Shown in pieces: positions 44,218 through 55,175 of a stretch of DNA of 64,000 bases. The stretch covers positions 121,914,001 through 121,978,000 of the forward strand of contig CM075345.1 of NCBI GenBank assembly GCA_037693485.1, in the 5' to 3' direction. A program made the translations under genes and the position numbers. The notes under the pieces were generated by a model. It was not told the DNA's origin. It ran no database searches and saw only the letters and a list, made by a program, of their open reading frames with translations. Origin of the DNA: Kitagawia praeruptora. Taxonomy: Eukaryota; Streptophyta; Magnoliopsida; Apiales; Apiaceae. Positions within the stretch are counted from its first letter, which is position 1. Each line of letters starts with the position of its first letter.

Positions 44218-44500
44218 CTCCCACTATCCCATCCATTTCTTTACAATTTCCGTTTTGGGCCGTCCCACCATTTCTTTACATTACCCAAAATAGCAACTTT
44301 TAACAATAAAATACATTATTACATCCACTACTTTATTCCACTTTTTCAACACTTTACACTATTACACCCACTATTTCATTTATTTTAACAATAAAGTCAC
44401 TATTACACCCATTACTTCACTTATTTTAACAATATTACACCCAATATCCTTGGTCTCCTTGCCCAGCCGCCATGTAAACTATTGGCCGGGACGGAGGGAG
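44218..44500. mobile_element. Stowaway-type MITE 3
   Basis: Left end CTCCCACTATCCCATCC and right end GGGACGGAGGGAG with flanking TA on both sides. The interior has repeated TTACACCCACTA segments. Confidence 0.85.
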
Positions 44501-44706
44501 TATATTTTTCACTAATTTTAGACTTTTAGTAGATCTCACTAATTTATCCACTTTTTTTTTTCCTTTTTTTAATCTACATTTTCTACCCAAATGTTAACAA
44601 TCGGGTCAGATGGAGAACGTAGCCCTAAAAATGTCTGTTGAATCGGGTCTCTAGTTCTTTAGATTCAGCTTCATTGGCTTGGATGAGGACTCAATTTTCA
44701 CGTTTA

Positions 44707-45037
44707 GGCTATGTTTACTTGGATTGAATGGAATGAGGGGAGAATGGAATGAAATTTATAGTATTATTTGGGGGAGATTGGGGAAAGTGTTTATAAATTT
44801 CATTCCTTGGTTCATTCCTTTCCAAATAATTTGAACTAGAATTCTAACCCACATGTTTTGGAAGGAATGCTCCATTCCCAATCTTTATCATTTTCCTTGC
44901 AATCTTCAATCATAAAAAACTTCTTCTTCCTCATATTTGTTCATTATTTTCCCCAACATCCCTCTTTCTTCATAAATTTTGTTTACAATTTTCATTCCAT
45001 TCCTATCCCATTCCATTCTTTTCAAGTGAACACACCG
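44707..45037. mobile_element. Harbinger-like MITE
   Basis: The imperfect terminal repeats GGCTATGTTTACTTGGATTG and, from the other end, CGGTGTGTTCACTTGAAAAG flank an interior rich in GGAATG/CATTCC. TTA is duplicated on both sides (44704-44706, 45038-45040), as in PIF/Harbinger elements. Confidence 0.7.
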
Positions 45038-45191
45038 TTAGAGGTTTGTTCAAAACCTATCACAATCAATCAATCATATACCGGCTCGCAAAGACGCAAA
45101 CCCCAATAAACTTTGCAAATTCATTTCAATCACAATTTGGGCAAAGATTTATTATCGCACCATATCTCTCCGACTCTCCGGATGTGCTAAC

Positions 45192-45784
45192 TAGGGCTGT
45201 CAATGGATCGGATCTGGATCGAATCAGGCATATGATCCATATCCGGATCCATTTAATTTTACCGGATTCGGATCGGATCATAGTCGGATTTTTTTCAACA
45301 TGATCCATATCCGGATCCGTTAGGATCACGGATCGGAGCTCCGATCCATTTATATGTAAAAAAATAAAATCTTTAATTTAATTAAACAATTTACGAATAA
45401 TAATTTAATAGCAACATTTTGAAATGTAAAGTACACAAATAAAATATTACAAGTATTTATAAATCCGAGAAACCTAAAACATTGCAATACATTTAGAAAA
45501 TTACAAATATTTATAACAATAAATTACATTTAAAAATTACACAATCAGATAAATTCAGTGACAATGATCTCGAAGACTGGACACTGCATTCTGCACGACC
45601 AGGATGATATTATGAATGAGAATGATGCAGATTATGTTTTAAGAGCAATTATTACCAGACTACTACAACATGTTAGTAGTAGGACATTATCTTTAAATCT
45701 TTTTCATCTCACCGATGTCAATCAAACTAAAATGTATAAACTCAAGCTCTTCTATTCTTTTTTTTAATATATAAATATATATAA

Positions 45785-45815
<31 letters not shown>

Positions 45816-45980
45816 ATCGGATCGGATTTTTAACGGATCAGATCGTATCAAATCCATATCCGCTCCACTAACTTCCGGATTTTTTTTGGATCGGATTTTT
45901 TTTATATAATCCATATCCACTCCATTAGCCTTTGGATCGGATTGGATCGGACCGGATATCCGATCCATTTGACAGCCCTA
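45192..45980. mobile_element. Non-autonomous hAT element
   Basis: Terminal inverted repeats TAGGGCTGTCAA/TTGACAGCCCTA are flanked by a perfect 8-bp target duplication GTGCTAAC (45184-45191, 45981-45988), the hAT signature. Subterminal regions carry many GGATCGGAT/ATCCGATCC motifs. A TA microsatellite lies at 45791-45815. No transposase is present. Confidence 0.9.
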
Positions 45981-46125
45981 GTGCTAACTAAAGATCACAA
46001 AATCATCATGACATAAAGAACAAAATAGGAACCTAGAAATAGAATCAAAATTTGCCACCAGCAATCTGGCACAAATGGTGCAATTTGTAACAATTTAGTT
46101 CTTTTGCAGAACTAATCTATACTAT

Positions 46126-46841
46126 TTATTAAAAGCAGAAATTCTCTTTAAATGGTATAGCATATATACCGCGGTATGCATGGTATGTCAATTAATTAAA
46201 AAATTAATTAATTAATAAAAATTTATTTTATTATTTGATCTTACTTTAAAAACTATTTTTTTAAGTGTATAGAAGACCAATAAGAATAAGAACTACTAAT
46301 AAAACAAATCTTCTCTTAATTAAAATACGGCATGCCAATTAATTAATTAAATAATTAATGTATACCGCGGTATGCCATGTATATAGTGGTATGCCACTAA
46401 ATATTAATTAATTTAATTAATTAATTAAAATCATAATATTAAATATTAATTTAATTTAATAATGAAGTTATATACTAGAAGTCGATTAACTAAAATTTGA
46501 AATAAAAGTCGAGAATATAGGACTTAGGGCACCATTAATTAATATTTAAAATATATCTATAATAGATTAATAATAAATAAAATTAATAATATAACTATTC
46601 TTATATTACCAGAGATAAGTTATATGAATTTAATTAATTAAAATAATAAAATTAAATATTAATTTAATTTATTATTGAAGTTATATAATAGGAGTCTATT
46701 AACTAACAATCGAAATAAAAGTCGAGAATATAGTATTATATACAACTTGGTGCTTCAAAATTTTATTCATTTAAAAAAGTTAAAAATTAGAAATTTAAGA
46801 TAATTTATCACAATCCGTGTTTCGCATGGGTTATCGGCTAG
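46126..46841 (+). mobile_element. Non-autonomous Helitron
   Basis: It starts TCTATACTATTTATTAAAAG after an A and ends with a hairpin-like CCGTGTTTCGCATGGG followed by CTAG before a T. These are canonical Helitron ends and target. The interior repeats TTAATTAATTAA and GTCGAGAATATA segments and encodes nothing. Confidence 0.85.
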
Positions 46842-47159
46842 TTAATTACTAATTAGTCGAAATAAAGATAAAGTCCTATTCTACATGTCAAGGCAACAAT
46901 TATATTTATAGTAAGAGGAACAATTGTTGAGAAAAAAAATCATTTTATTCATTTTTTTTTTAATTTTATTGTGAGACTGTGACTTGGGTCTGGTAATAAA
47001 ATTTCAAGCATTGATACACTAAGCAGCCAATATTTCTGCAAATATTAATGGAAAAGTGAATAAATTACGGTAGACAGAATAACAAAGTTCGAAGTTTTTG
47101 TTGTCAAATTTGTCCTTCCATTTAGTAATTTACTAATTTGTCCTTCCATCATATTAATA

Positions 47160-47250
47160 TTAAAAAAAATGTTTGCGATGGGAATTGAACCATGACCTTT
47201 ATGTAAAGAACTAATTATTTTCACATCTCCAACCACTACACCAAAGAAGT
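47160..47250 (-). ncRNA. tRNA-derived SINE head (or tRNA relic)
   Basis: On the minus strand TGGTGTAGTGGTTGGAG resembles a pol III A box and, about 45 bases on, GGTTCAATTCC is a B box. A T-rich and AAATTAGTAAATTACTAAAT-like tail follows. This is typical of a plant tRNA-derived SINE. It does not fold into a full cloverleaf by eye. Confidence 0.5.
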
Positions 47251-48556
47251 TTTTAGAATTTTTTAGTAACTCATTAAATGCATACTCCAAGAACTCATTT
47301 GTTATAATGTTCAATATTTGCCGAATTGTTCATCGGACTAATCGGAGCTTTACCAAGCAAAGTTCAAGTTTTAAATTACTTGATTCTTGAGGTTCGCGAG
47401 ACTAATCGGACTTGTAATATTTAAAATTTATAAATATCTTTCAATGTAAATATTCAATATTTTATAAAATTCATATATTTTATCAAGTTAAACCCGTGTC
47501 AAACATAAGTCGAACAATTTATATTCAAACTTTTTTCACAATAGGTTAAATTGATTCGCGATTTCAAGTTTTATGAGTCAAGTTTCGAGATTAAAATTAA
47601 AGAACCAATTGAACTTGAACTCGAGTTCAAGCTCGACGGAACTTTTTAGCCGAGCTTGAGCTCGAGTGTGACAATGTTCGACTCAACTCGATTACAACCC
47701 CACTCTCATAGCAATGGGCAAAATATTTTGATAGACTAGAAAAAAAAATTAAGGAAAACAAACAAAAATTATTGCAAATGGGATTGTAACTTCATATTAT
47801 ATATTAGATACACATTTAGATAAAACACATAGTTAGGTCAAAAATATTTATTAAAAATAGATTATAGATACTCTTTTAAAAATAATAGATTTAAAATGTC
47901 TAACTGTATTACTGAAATATGATACTTAGTAGATAATATATCACAATGTACATGAATACAAACAAAAAATTTAGCTAATTTTAATATAAATTACAAGAAT
48001 ATTAAATCACTGTCACATGACCACTTCCACGCCACCACTACCACGACCACGACATGCACCACTATCAAAATTACCAGAATTTTGTCTATAACAACATGAA
48101 CACCTCCACTTACCCCACCAAAATCACCAATATCAAATCAAAACTACTAGGAATTCAACTAAAGTTACCAAAACTTAAACATAAATCACTAAAAAATTTA
48201 AATGCAAATTATAAGAATGTTCCAAATTTAGAATTGTGTGAATATTCGAAGCGATTGGTGATGGTGTTGGCGGTAGTAAATTGAGTAAAAATGTCATCGA
48301 TCGACGTTACAAACTTAGATGTATTGAGAGAGGGATGAATGAATTAGTGGAGGTGTGGTCTGGAATGTGACTGGAATTCGTGACAAACATGTTCATCAGT
48401 TACTTTCGGAGTGGTGGTCGATTTGGTGACAACAAAAGATCACAGAGTGATGATGTTATATACACACACTCCCTCTCTCTCACCCATTCACACATTATAC
48501 ATATGTATGTGTATATCATGAACGATGATGACAAATGGAATGAGGTGATCATAATA
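47251..48556. other. Intergenic stretch, repeat-like in part
   Basis: 47560-47690 holds repeated AACTCGAGTTCAAGCTCG and GAGCTTGAGCTCGAG segments, common in plant hAT-like repeats. 48030-48100 is rich in CCAC/CACGAC. No gene is recognised. Confidence 0.4.
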
Positions 48557-49281
48557 AAGGCGGTGTAAATCAAGTGATGGTGTATAAGGTCGCCAAAAAT
48601 GGAAGGGGCATGGGAGTGGATGTTTGTGAAGGTTGAGATGTAAATTAGATTTGAATGTGTGGTTATGATTAGTTTTTTATTCTCATATCTATAAAAATCT
48701 TATTTAGCACACGTGAGTCTACTGACTCGTGATTGGATTTTTAAATTATGTGGTGTTTAATTATACCAAGTTATGTTTTTTAAATTGTTAGATGTGATTG
48801 TATTGTTATAATCATATATGAACTTTAGGTAAGAAATTTGAGTTATTATTTTTTTTTTTGATAAGAGAGTTATTATTAGTATCCATAAAAAATACCATAC
48901 TAATGATGTATAGTGTTTCAAAAGGCGGTGTAAAGCAAGTTATGGTGTCTAAGGTCGTCGAAAATGGAAGGGGCATATGAGTGGATGTTGGTGAAGGTTG
49001 AGATGTAAATTAGATTTGAATGTGTGGTTATGATTAGGTTTTGATTCTCATATCTATAAAAATCTTATTTAGCACTTAGTTATATATAAACACGCGAGTC
49101 TACTGACTCGTGATTAGATTTTTAAATTACGTTGTGTTTAATCATACCAAATTATGTTTTTTAAATTATTAAATGTGATTGTATTGTTATAATCATATAT
49201 GAACTTTAGGTAAGAAATTTCGGTTATTATTAGTATGCATAAAAAATACCACACTAACGATGTATAGTGTTTCAAAAATTA
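48557..49281. repeat. Tandem duplication of about 362 bp
   Basis: Copy one (48557-48919) and copy two (48920-49281) align along their whole length with scattered substitutions and small indels, for example GGAAGGGGCATGGGAGTGGA against GGAAGGGGCATATGAGTGGA, and share ends near GTATAGTGTTTCAAAA. Confidence 0.85.
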
Positions 49282-49376
49282 GAAATAATCTATTTAAAAA
49301 AATCAAAACAACAACATTTTATGAATTTAAATGATGCTCGTGCTTTGCACGTGCTTTGCACGGGCTTTCATGCTAG
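49053..49376 (+). mobile_element. Possible Helitron 3' end region
   Basis: GTGCTTTGCACGGGC followed by ATGCTAG and T (49350-49377) is a Helitron-type 3' terminus. A TCTATAAAAATC start after A at 49053 could be its 5' end, but the same start also occurs in the first copy of the tandem duplication (about 48692), so the left border is unsure. Confidence 0.4.
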
Positions 49377-49444
49377 TTCTGTATTAATTAGTAGATTACT
49401 GTTGCAAGACAATAATAGTAGATCATAATATTAAAAAATGGAAA

Positions 49445-49775
49445 ATGCTAGAGTTACATAAATTTCACAAAAAAATTCACAAAATGATAAGTGTCTTAAT
49501 TTAATTGGTTATAACACAATGGACCCCTGCATTCACTATTGGTATCAACCAATAAGAACATTTATTAGTGGAATCGAGAGCAACATTTTTATTTCCAGGG
49601 CAAGTTTCCTTGAAAAGACCAAATTGTCCTTGTTTTTGTGAATACAGGGGGCTAGATTTGATTTAAAATAAGGGCAATTTTGTCAATTAACAGAAACTTG
49701 CTCTGGAAATAAAAATTTTGCTCTGAATTTAACATTTCCATAAATTTTTTTGTACAAATTTTCTGTATACCTAGC
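49445..49775. mobile_element. Foldback MITE-like element
   Basis: The outer ends AATGCTAGAGTTACATAAAT and, inverted, AGTGCTAGGTATACAGAAAA are related. Inside, AGAGCAACATTTTTATTTCC pairs with GGAAATAAAAATTTTGCTCT. No clear target duplication was found. Confidence 0.5.
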
Positions 49776-50814
49776 ACTACTCTTAAAAAATTAATTTTTT
49801 TTGAGAAGGTTTCTCATGGCAATGTGAAAAATATTACAGTAACATAATAAGAGGGGTGCTCGTTTGTAATTAATGCAACACTAGGATTCTCAGTGAGCGG
49901 GTTGGGGGTGGGCCGGTGGAGTGTTATTTTCTTCTCTTTACTTTGCTTGTTTTCCAAAAATTTTCAAGAAAATTGAAAAGGTAGAAAACGTGTTTAAATC
50001 AATTGATAATTAAAATAGAAAACTAAAACTAGAAAGCAAAGTTTTCAAATTTATAACTACATTTCAGAAAGGGTATAGCTTATCGTTGTTTTCTGAGTTT
50101 TCCATTCTAAGGTGAAGGTAGTTTTCAAATTTTGGAAAATTTGAAAACTAGAAAATACGGCATAAAACTGGGAATTCACGTAGGATAAAAAGTTGTATAT
50201 AGTAGTACTTGTTAAAAACTTAAAAGACACCAAAACTGGCACGATATTAACTTATATAGAAAATTAGGCGCTTAAGTTAATTTTTAAATTATCTTTACCT
50301 CTTTCAAATATTTCAATTTTCTAGTTAACTCTATTTCAATTTTCTACTTAACTCTATAAGTCTATTTTGTGAAAATGTATTCTCGCCACATGTATAATAA
50401 TTATATGTAATATTCATAACTCAAATAAATAAATTTTAAATTCTAATTAAATATGCATGTATTTTATTTATTTTCGACTTTGCAAAATGGTTTGATTTGT
50501 GTTCTCTTATTCGGTGCCATACAAATTTTTTACATTAGTCCAAAAACTATCAAGTGATTACCTGATTTCACGGGAATTTATTTTAACCATTATAATCATT
50601 ATATATATCATTATGTTAATTTTGAAAAATAATTAATAAAAAAGTTAATGGAATCCTAATATGATGTGCGAGCACATGGATTACAAAAAGAACTAGAGTC
50701 AAAGATTAAACAGAAATATAAAAAGATTGTAGCAAAATTTTGTTAACTTCTCCATTACTATTTAGGGAAATGTTAAATTTATAGCAAAATTTGCATAAAA
50801 ATATTTAGGGAAAT
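49776..50814. other. AT-rich intergenic stretch
   Basis: 50088-50160 contains AGTTTTC/GAAAACT-rich sequence related to the foldback at 50815-51006. Nothing coding is recognised. Confidence 0.4.
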
Positions 50815-51006
50815 GGAAAACAAAATTCCTATTTACTTTCAGAAATGTTTTCCATTTCTTTTTCAAATTTTTCCAAAATATTCTTAGTTTTCGTTTTCTT
50901 AACAAACAGATGATGTGTTTAAGAAAACGAAAACTAAGAATATTTTGGAAAAATTTGAAAAAGAAATGGAAAACATTTCTGAAAGTAAACAGGAATTTTC
51001 TTTTCC
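50815..51006. repeat. Foldback repeat of about 190 bp
   Basis: Arms 50815-50902 and 50919-51006 are almost perfect inverted copies (TTCAAATTTTTCCAAAATAT against ATATTTTGGAAAAATTTGAA) around a 16-nt centre. It is probably a MITE, but terminal duplications are unclear. Confidence 0.85.
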
Positions 51007-51168
51007 AGTTTTCCAATTTTCATTTTAGAAAACATCTAATTTGAACCTGATTTCTATGTTTCTACTTTACTTAAAAAAAATTCCAAGAACAGATGAAGTA
51101 AAAATGAATTAATCCCAGTAGTATTATATTATATTTGTCCTATCGTTTGTTGTCATTTGCTTTGAGTC

Positions 51169-52389
51169 ATGGCATCAACGAGCAGCATCACTCAGGCAAT
51201 GAATAACATTACACTGGATGAGGAGGAAGATGGTGGAATTACGTTTGAAGTGAATGAAGAGAATAATGAGTTGGAGAATTATAATGGTATGGATGTGAAA
51301 CTCTGTCTGGTAGGGAGGTTTATAACAGAAGGAGTAGTAGATTTTCAGGCAATGCAGCATACTTTGGCTGCGTTATGGAAACCAGGAAAAGGAGTTTTCA
51401 TCAGAGAAGTGGATGCAAATCTGTTTGTGTTTCAATTTTATCATGAAATTGACATTAAACGTGTGGTAGACGGTAGTCCATGGTCCTTTAATCGCAGGGC
51501 TTTAATCATTTCCAGAATGAAGGAGGGAGATATACCAAGGGGAGTAAGTCTCAATACATTGGATTTGTTGGTTCAGATACATGATCTAAGAGCAGGTTTT
51601 ATGTCGGAAAACATTCTGAAGGAGATAGGGAATTACGTTGGCAGATTCATTGAGTCATGTCCCAGAAACTTCAAACCAGGATGGAAGGAATATATGAGAG
51701 TAAGGGTGGCCGTTGATCTGTCTAAACCTCTCAAAAGGAAGATGAAGGTCAGGAAATCGGGTGCAGAGTGGTTTTGGATTGGGTTCAAATATGAAAACGT
51801 TCCTACCTTCTGTTTTATATGCGGACTCATGGGACACTCAGAAAAATTCTGTGGCAAACTGTTTGAGGTGTCGGAGAAGGAAATAGTGAAGCCATATGGT
51901 TCATGGATGAGGGCATCGTTTAAGAAACAGACAAATTTGATAGGCTCACGGTGGTTGAGGGACGGATCCGATGACAGTGGATGGAATACAGTGGCAAGCA
52001 GCATAGACGGTGAAAGAAAGAGTGAGAATTTTACTCCGGAGAATCAGGGGGCGGTTGTAACAGTCGAAAATCAAGGACAGGATAGACAGCAGACTAAAGA
52101 TTCGGGCGGGAATGCAGATTTTTTGAAACAAAATAATCTGTCCAAAGAAGGTAAACAAACAAATCCCAATAATAGTGGGATTATAATAATTGAAAACAAG
52201 AAGCGCAGGACAGAATATGGGCTGGGCCAAAATACAGAAATGGAAGGGAGTACAGAGTTGTTGTCGGGCCTAAGTGAAGAAGATATAAATCGTATGGACC
52301 AGGACATGGATACTACAAACATTTCAAATATGGAATCAAAAAACGGACCAGAGGCGGGCTCCTTGAGTGGGGTTCGCCTAACACAATGA
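51169..52389 (+). CDS. LINE ORF1, DUF4283 and zinc-knuckle RNA-binding protein
   Basis: A 406-codon ORF starting MASTSSITQAMNNITLDEEE. Residues about 40-170 form a DUF4283 domain (LCLVGRFITEGVVDFQAMQH, VVDGSPWSFNRRALIISRM). A knuckle CFICGLMGHSEKFC lies near residue 217. The C-terminal 150 residues are hydrophilic and disordered. ORF1 proteins of plant L1 elements bind the element RNA (family role). The stop TGA overlaps the ATG of ORF2 (ATGA at 52386-52389), suggesting coupled translation. The frame is intact. Confidence 0.9.
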   Translation: MASTSSITQAMNNITLDEEEDGGITFEVNEENNELENYNGMDVKLCLVGRFITEGVVDFQAMQHTLAALWKPGKGVFIREVDANLFVFQFYHEIDIKRVVDGSPWSFNRRALIISRMKEGDIPRGVSLNTLDLLVQIHDLRAGFMSENILKEIGNYVGRFIESCPRNFKPGWKEYMRVRVAVDLSKPLKRKMKVRKSGAEWFWIGFKYENVPTFCFICGLMGHSEKFCGKLFEVSEKEIVKPYGSWMRASFKKQTNLIGSRWLRDGSDDSGWNTVASSIDGERKSENFTPENQGAVVTVENQGQDRQQTKDSGGNADFLKQNNLSKEGKQTNPNNSGIIIIENKKRRTEYGLGQNTEMEGSTELLSGLSEEDINRMDQDMDTTNISNMESKNGPEAGSLSGVRLTQ

Positions 52390-52568
52390 GTACTTTCAGC
52401 TGGAATTGCCGTGGGCTTGGGACCCCATGGGCTATTCAATTCCTAACGGAGTCCATTCTCCAAAAGAAACCCAAACTGGTCTTTTTATGTGAAACGTTGT
52501 GTAAGAAGGATACTGTGGAAAAGGTTAGAAATTTATTACGTTTTAAAGGAGTGTTCTCAGTCGATTCA
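52386..52568 (+). pseudogene. LINE ORF2 start (endonuclease), truncated
   Basis: It begins MSTFSWNCRGLGTPWAIQFL and continues LVFLCETL, the N-terminus of the APE-type endonuclease (WNCRGLG is diagnostic; the Asn and the Glu in CET are catalytic). The frame runs into the inserted LTR at 52569, so endonuclease core and reverse transcriptase are missing. Confidence 0.9.
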
Positions 52569-52900
52569 TGATAAGCGTGCATTTATTAATAATATTATCC
52601 CTATATTTAAGTTATTTTGCATTGATTTGGATTTTTATTTAATAAATTCTAATGTTTTATTGTAGGTATCAAGGAGTTATAATAAAGGAGGGCTTGGAGC
52701 TTAAATAGAAGGAGTTGGATATTTATTTGATTAAAAATCGGATTTTACGGGTAGCTTGCGCACTCTGCACTGTTTGGGCCATATATGGAGTTCTACAAGT
52801 CCGATTCTGACGATTCAACAGCCCACGGAAAGCTTATGAGAAGGGCTTCAATTTAGAAGTGGTCTTGATATCATATTCTGTTAGAAAATGGAGTTTTTAG
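52569..52900 (+). mobile_element. Athila-type Gypsy LTR fragment
   Basis: It starts TGATAAGCGTGC exactly where the LINE ORF2 stops. The region 52755-52830 (CACTCTGCACTGTTTGGGCC, GGAGTTCTACAAGTCCG) is related to the inverted LTR arms at 30205-30290. The right limit is approximate; no internal region is recognised. Confidence 0.6.
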
Positions 52901-54235
52901 GGCATAATTATTTTATGTTCTTGATGTTAATTCCGGATTTTAACGATTGGAAATTGTTCCTTGATATGGGAACTTAAATTTTCATATATGGGTCTAAGTA
53001 ATTTTCTTAGTGAAACCCATAGAGAAATGGAGTGAAGTTAGTAGCTTGAATAAGCTTGAAATGAGAATGTGTATTTATCCCACATTGAAATAAATAAGGG
53101 GGGTTGTTGACTTTATATAGAATCACACACATGGGTAGTGTACAACTACTAAGGTGTATGATGGTGCATGGTGTTACTGTGTGCTCCACGCGCACACACA
53201 CACACACACGCGCGCGCCGCCGCCGCCCCGCCCCGCCACGCCACGTCACGTCTCGTCTCGACTCGACTCGGGTCGGCTCGGTCGAAGGGCGATTTGGGCG
53301 AATGTCTCGGCGTCTCGCGTACGCGAGGCGACCTGGGCGAGGAATTTTATTGCATGGATTATTGATTTATTTTAATATTATAAACTGTCAAGAGTTGGAC
53401 TATACTCCTAGTTAAGTCCTGTAAACTCTCGAGAGCAAAACTTACTGTCAGGAACAAGGTTGCTGTCAAGGAAGTAAACTTACTGTCAGGAACAAGGTTG
53501 CTGTCAAGGAAGTAAAACTTACTGTCAGGAACAAGGTTGCTGTCAAGGAAGTAAACTTACTGTCAGGAACAAGGTTGCTGTCAAGGAAGTAAACTTACTG
53601 TCAGGAACAAGGTTGCTATCAAAGAAGTAAACTTACTGTCAAGTTCAAACTGTTGACAGTTACTTTAAAGGTACTGTCAGGACTTGTTGACAGTAACTTC
53701 TGCGTGATTTTGACAGTAGAGTCTGAGCGTTTATTCTATTAATTGGAAGTCATAATGTGGATAAATATATATAACGTAACTGTTACGATTTATTTAATAT
53801 AAAATCAGCTGTTACAGCCGTTTTGATTATATTAAATCGACCGTTTCATTCTAATTAATTGGAATGGGAGTTACAATATTAATTGGGTGGCATCAGTTAC
53901 GTTTAGCCTCTAGTATAAATAGAGACCTAAGCTACTGATTGTTATATAGATAAAAACATACTGTCCACACCATACATTCTCTGTTCTCCCTTTATATTCT
54001 GTACTCCACCAGTAGGTTTTCTGGCGACTGAGGTGCTAGTCGAAGTTGAGTTTTCTGGTTGCTGTGACCATCTAACTCGGAGCTGTTTTATCCTGGAAGA
54101 ATATTGCCAGCATCCTGACACAGTGTAAGTGGAGGCAATTATCTCTTCAAGAACAATCAGGACTTCTTTGCAAGGCCTGGTGACTCAGCTGATTATTTCT
54201 TATTTGATACCTGCATAGCTATGGCTTCTGGTATG
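52901..54235 (+). other. Probable LTR-derived sequence with microsatellite, GC-rich block and minisatellite
   Basis: It contains a CA repeat (53195-53210), an unusually CG-rich block (53210-53340), a 38-bp minisatellite (53438-53627), AGTATAAATAGAGAC as a TATA-like box (about 53912), and ends with an ATGGCTTCTGG start-like motif (54221) just before the LARD. This order resembles an LTR and leader, but no partner LTR was found. Confidence 0.4.
53438..53640 (+). repeat. 37-38 bp minisatellite, five copies
   Basis: Units of AAACTTACTGTCAGGAACAA plus GGTTGCTGTCAAGGAAGT are repeated five times with very few changes, then fade out with an ACTGTCAAG remnant. Confidence 0.95.
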
Positions 54236-55165
54236 TGTTGATGGAGGATTTTCGTAATCAACGTGATTTTCGGAGGCCCACTGGAATTTACAAGTGTAAC
54301 ACATGTAATTGGCTGTTTTTGGTGATTTGGGTGTGATTTGATGGTGGGGGTGAGCTGAGCTTGAGAGGTTACGAGAATCATCGCAGGTTCCATTAGCGAG
54401 ATCTGTGTCCGTTCTCCCAAGGTGCCTACGTACCCTTGTTTTTATAGGGATCAAGCTCACGTAGTTCTAATATGATTCTGTCTCTTACTGGAATAGCTGT
54501 ATTCGGTCACCTAATTCGTGTAGGACTCAGGTTCCTTTAGAGCCTTTCACGAACTAGTTGGCTAAGTAGAGTAGAACTCGAGTTCGTACCCTACTATAAT
54601 TCTCATGTCTATTAGAGGCATTCTAGGATCAACTGCGCCCTAGAATTACACTCCAATAATAATTCGGTCTCTTTCTGACTGGCTACGCTCAGGAACCTGG
54701 TGCTCAGGAACCTATGTCTCAGGAACCTGGTGCTCAGGAACCTGTATTTCGGAACCTGGTTCTCAGGAACCTCTGTCTAGGAACCTGTTTCTCAGGAACC
54801 TCCTTATTTCGGGACATATTGCTTAGGGACCTCATTATAGGTACTTGTACCTGCACAAATAACAAATATATTAGTTTGGGGAGCCTCTTTGTGGTTCCCA
54901 TATGCTCTTGTTGTCTTCACTGCTGCTGCTAGGCTGTCTTGAACTCTTCTGCAGGGAGGAACCTGGTCCATTCGTAATCTACTCAGCTTCCGGTTTATCA
55001 GGAACCTCATAATACTTGTAGCTTCTTGACTATCTACTCAGCGAGTGCTCATTTCTTCATGTCTAGTCTTCATATCTTGTAATGGATCTACTTTCTGGCT
55101 CGTATGGATTGGACTCTATAGCTTATTGGGCCTAAATCTAGCCCATGGAGATTTTGGGCACAACA
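54236..55165 (-). repeat. Left (3') LTR of the LARD
   Basis: 930 bp. It contains eight or so CTCAGGAACCT-type repeats at 54688-54815, the same GGAACCT word that recurs throughout the interior. Confidence 0.9.
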
Positions 55166-55175
55166 AGTACCCCCC

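Larger units (their letters stand above)
51100..52568 (+). mobile_element. 5' part of an L1-type LINE
   Basis: It contains an intact ORF1 and the first 61 codons of ORF2. It is cut at 52569 by an Athila-type LTR. Plant L1 ORF1 proteins carry DUF4283 and a CCHC_4 knuckle, both present. The exact 5' end of the LINE was not located. Confidence 0.85.

Noticed and set aside
47160..47250. Functional tRNA gene
   Set aside because: A- and B-box-like motifs are present, but no acceptor stem pairing or anticodon arm could be seen. SINE head is the better reading.
54193..54460. Frames in the LARD LTR repeated at 63464-63832
   Set aside because: Identical LTR copies with no domain. Parts run antisense through the leader.
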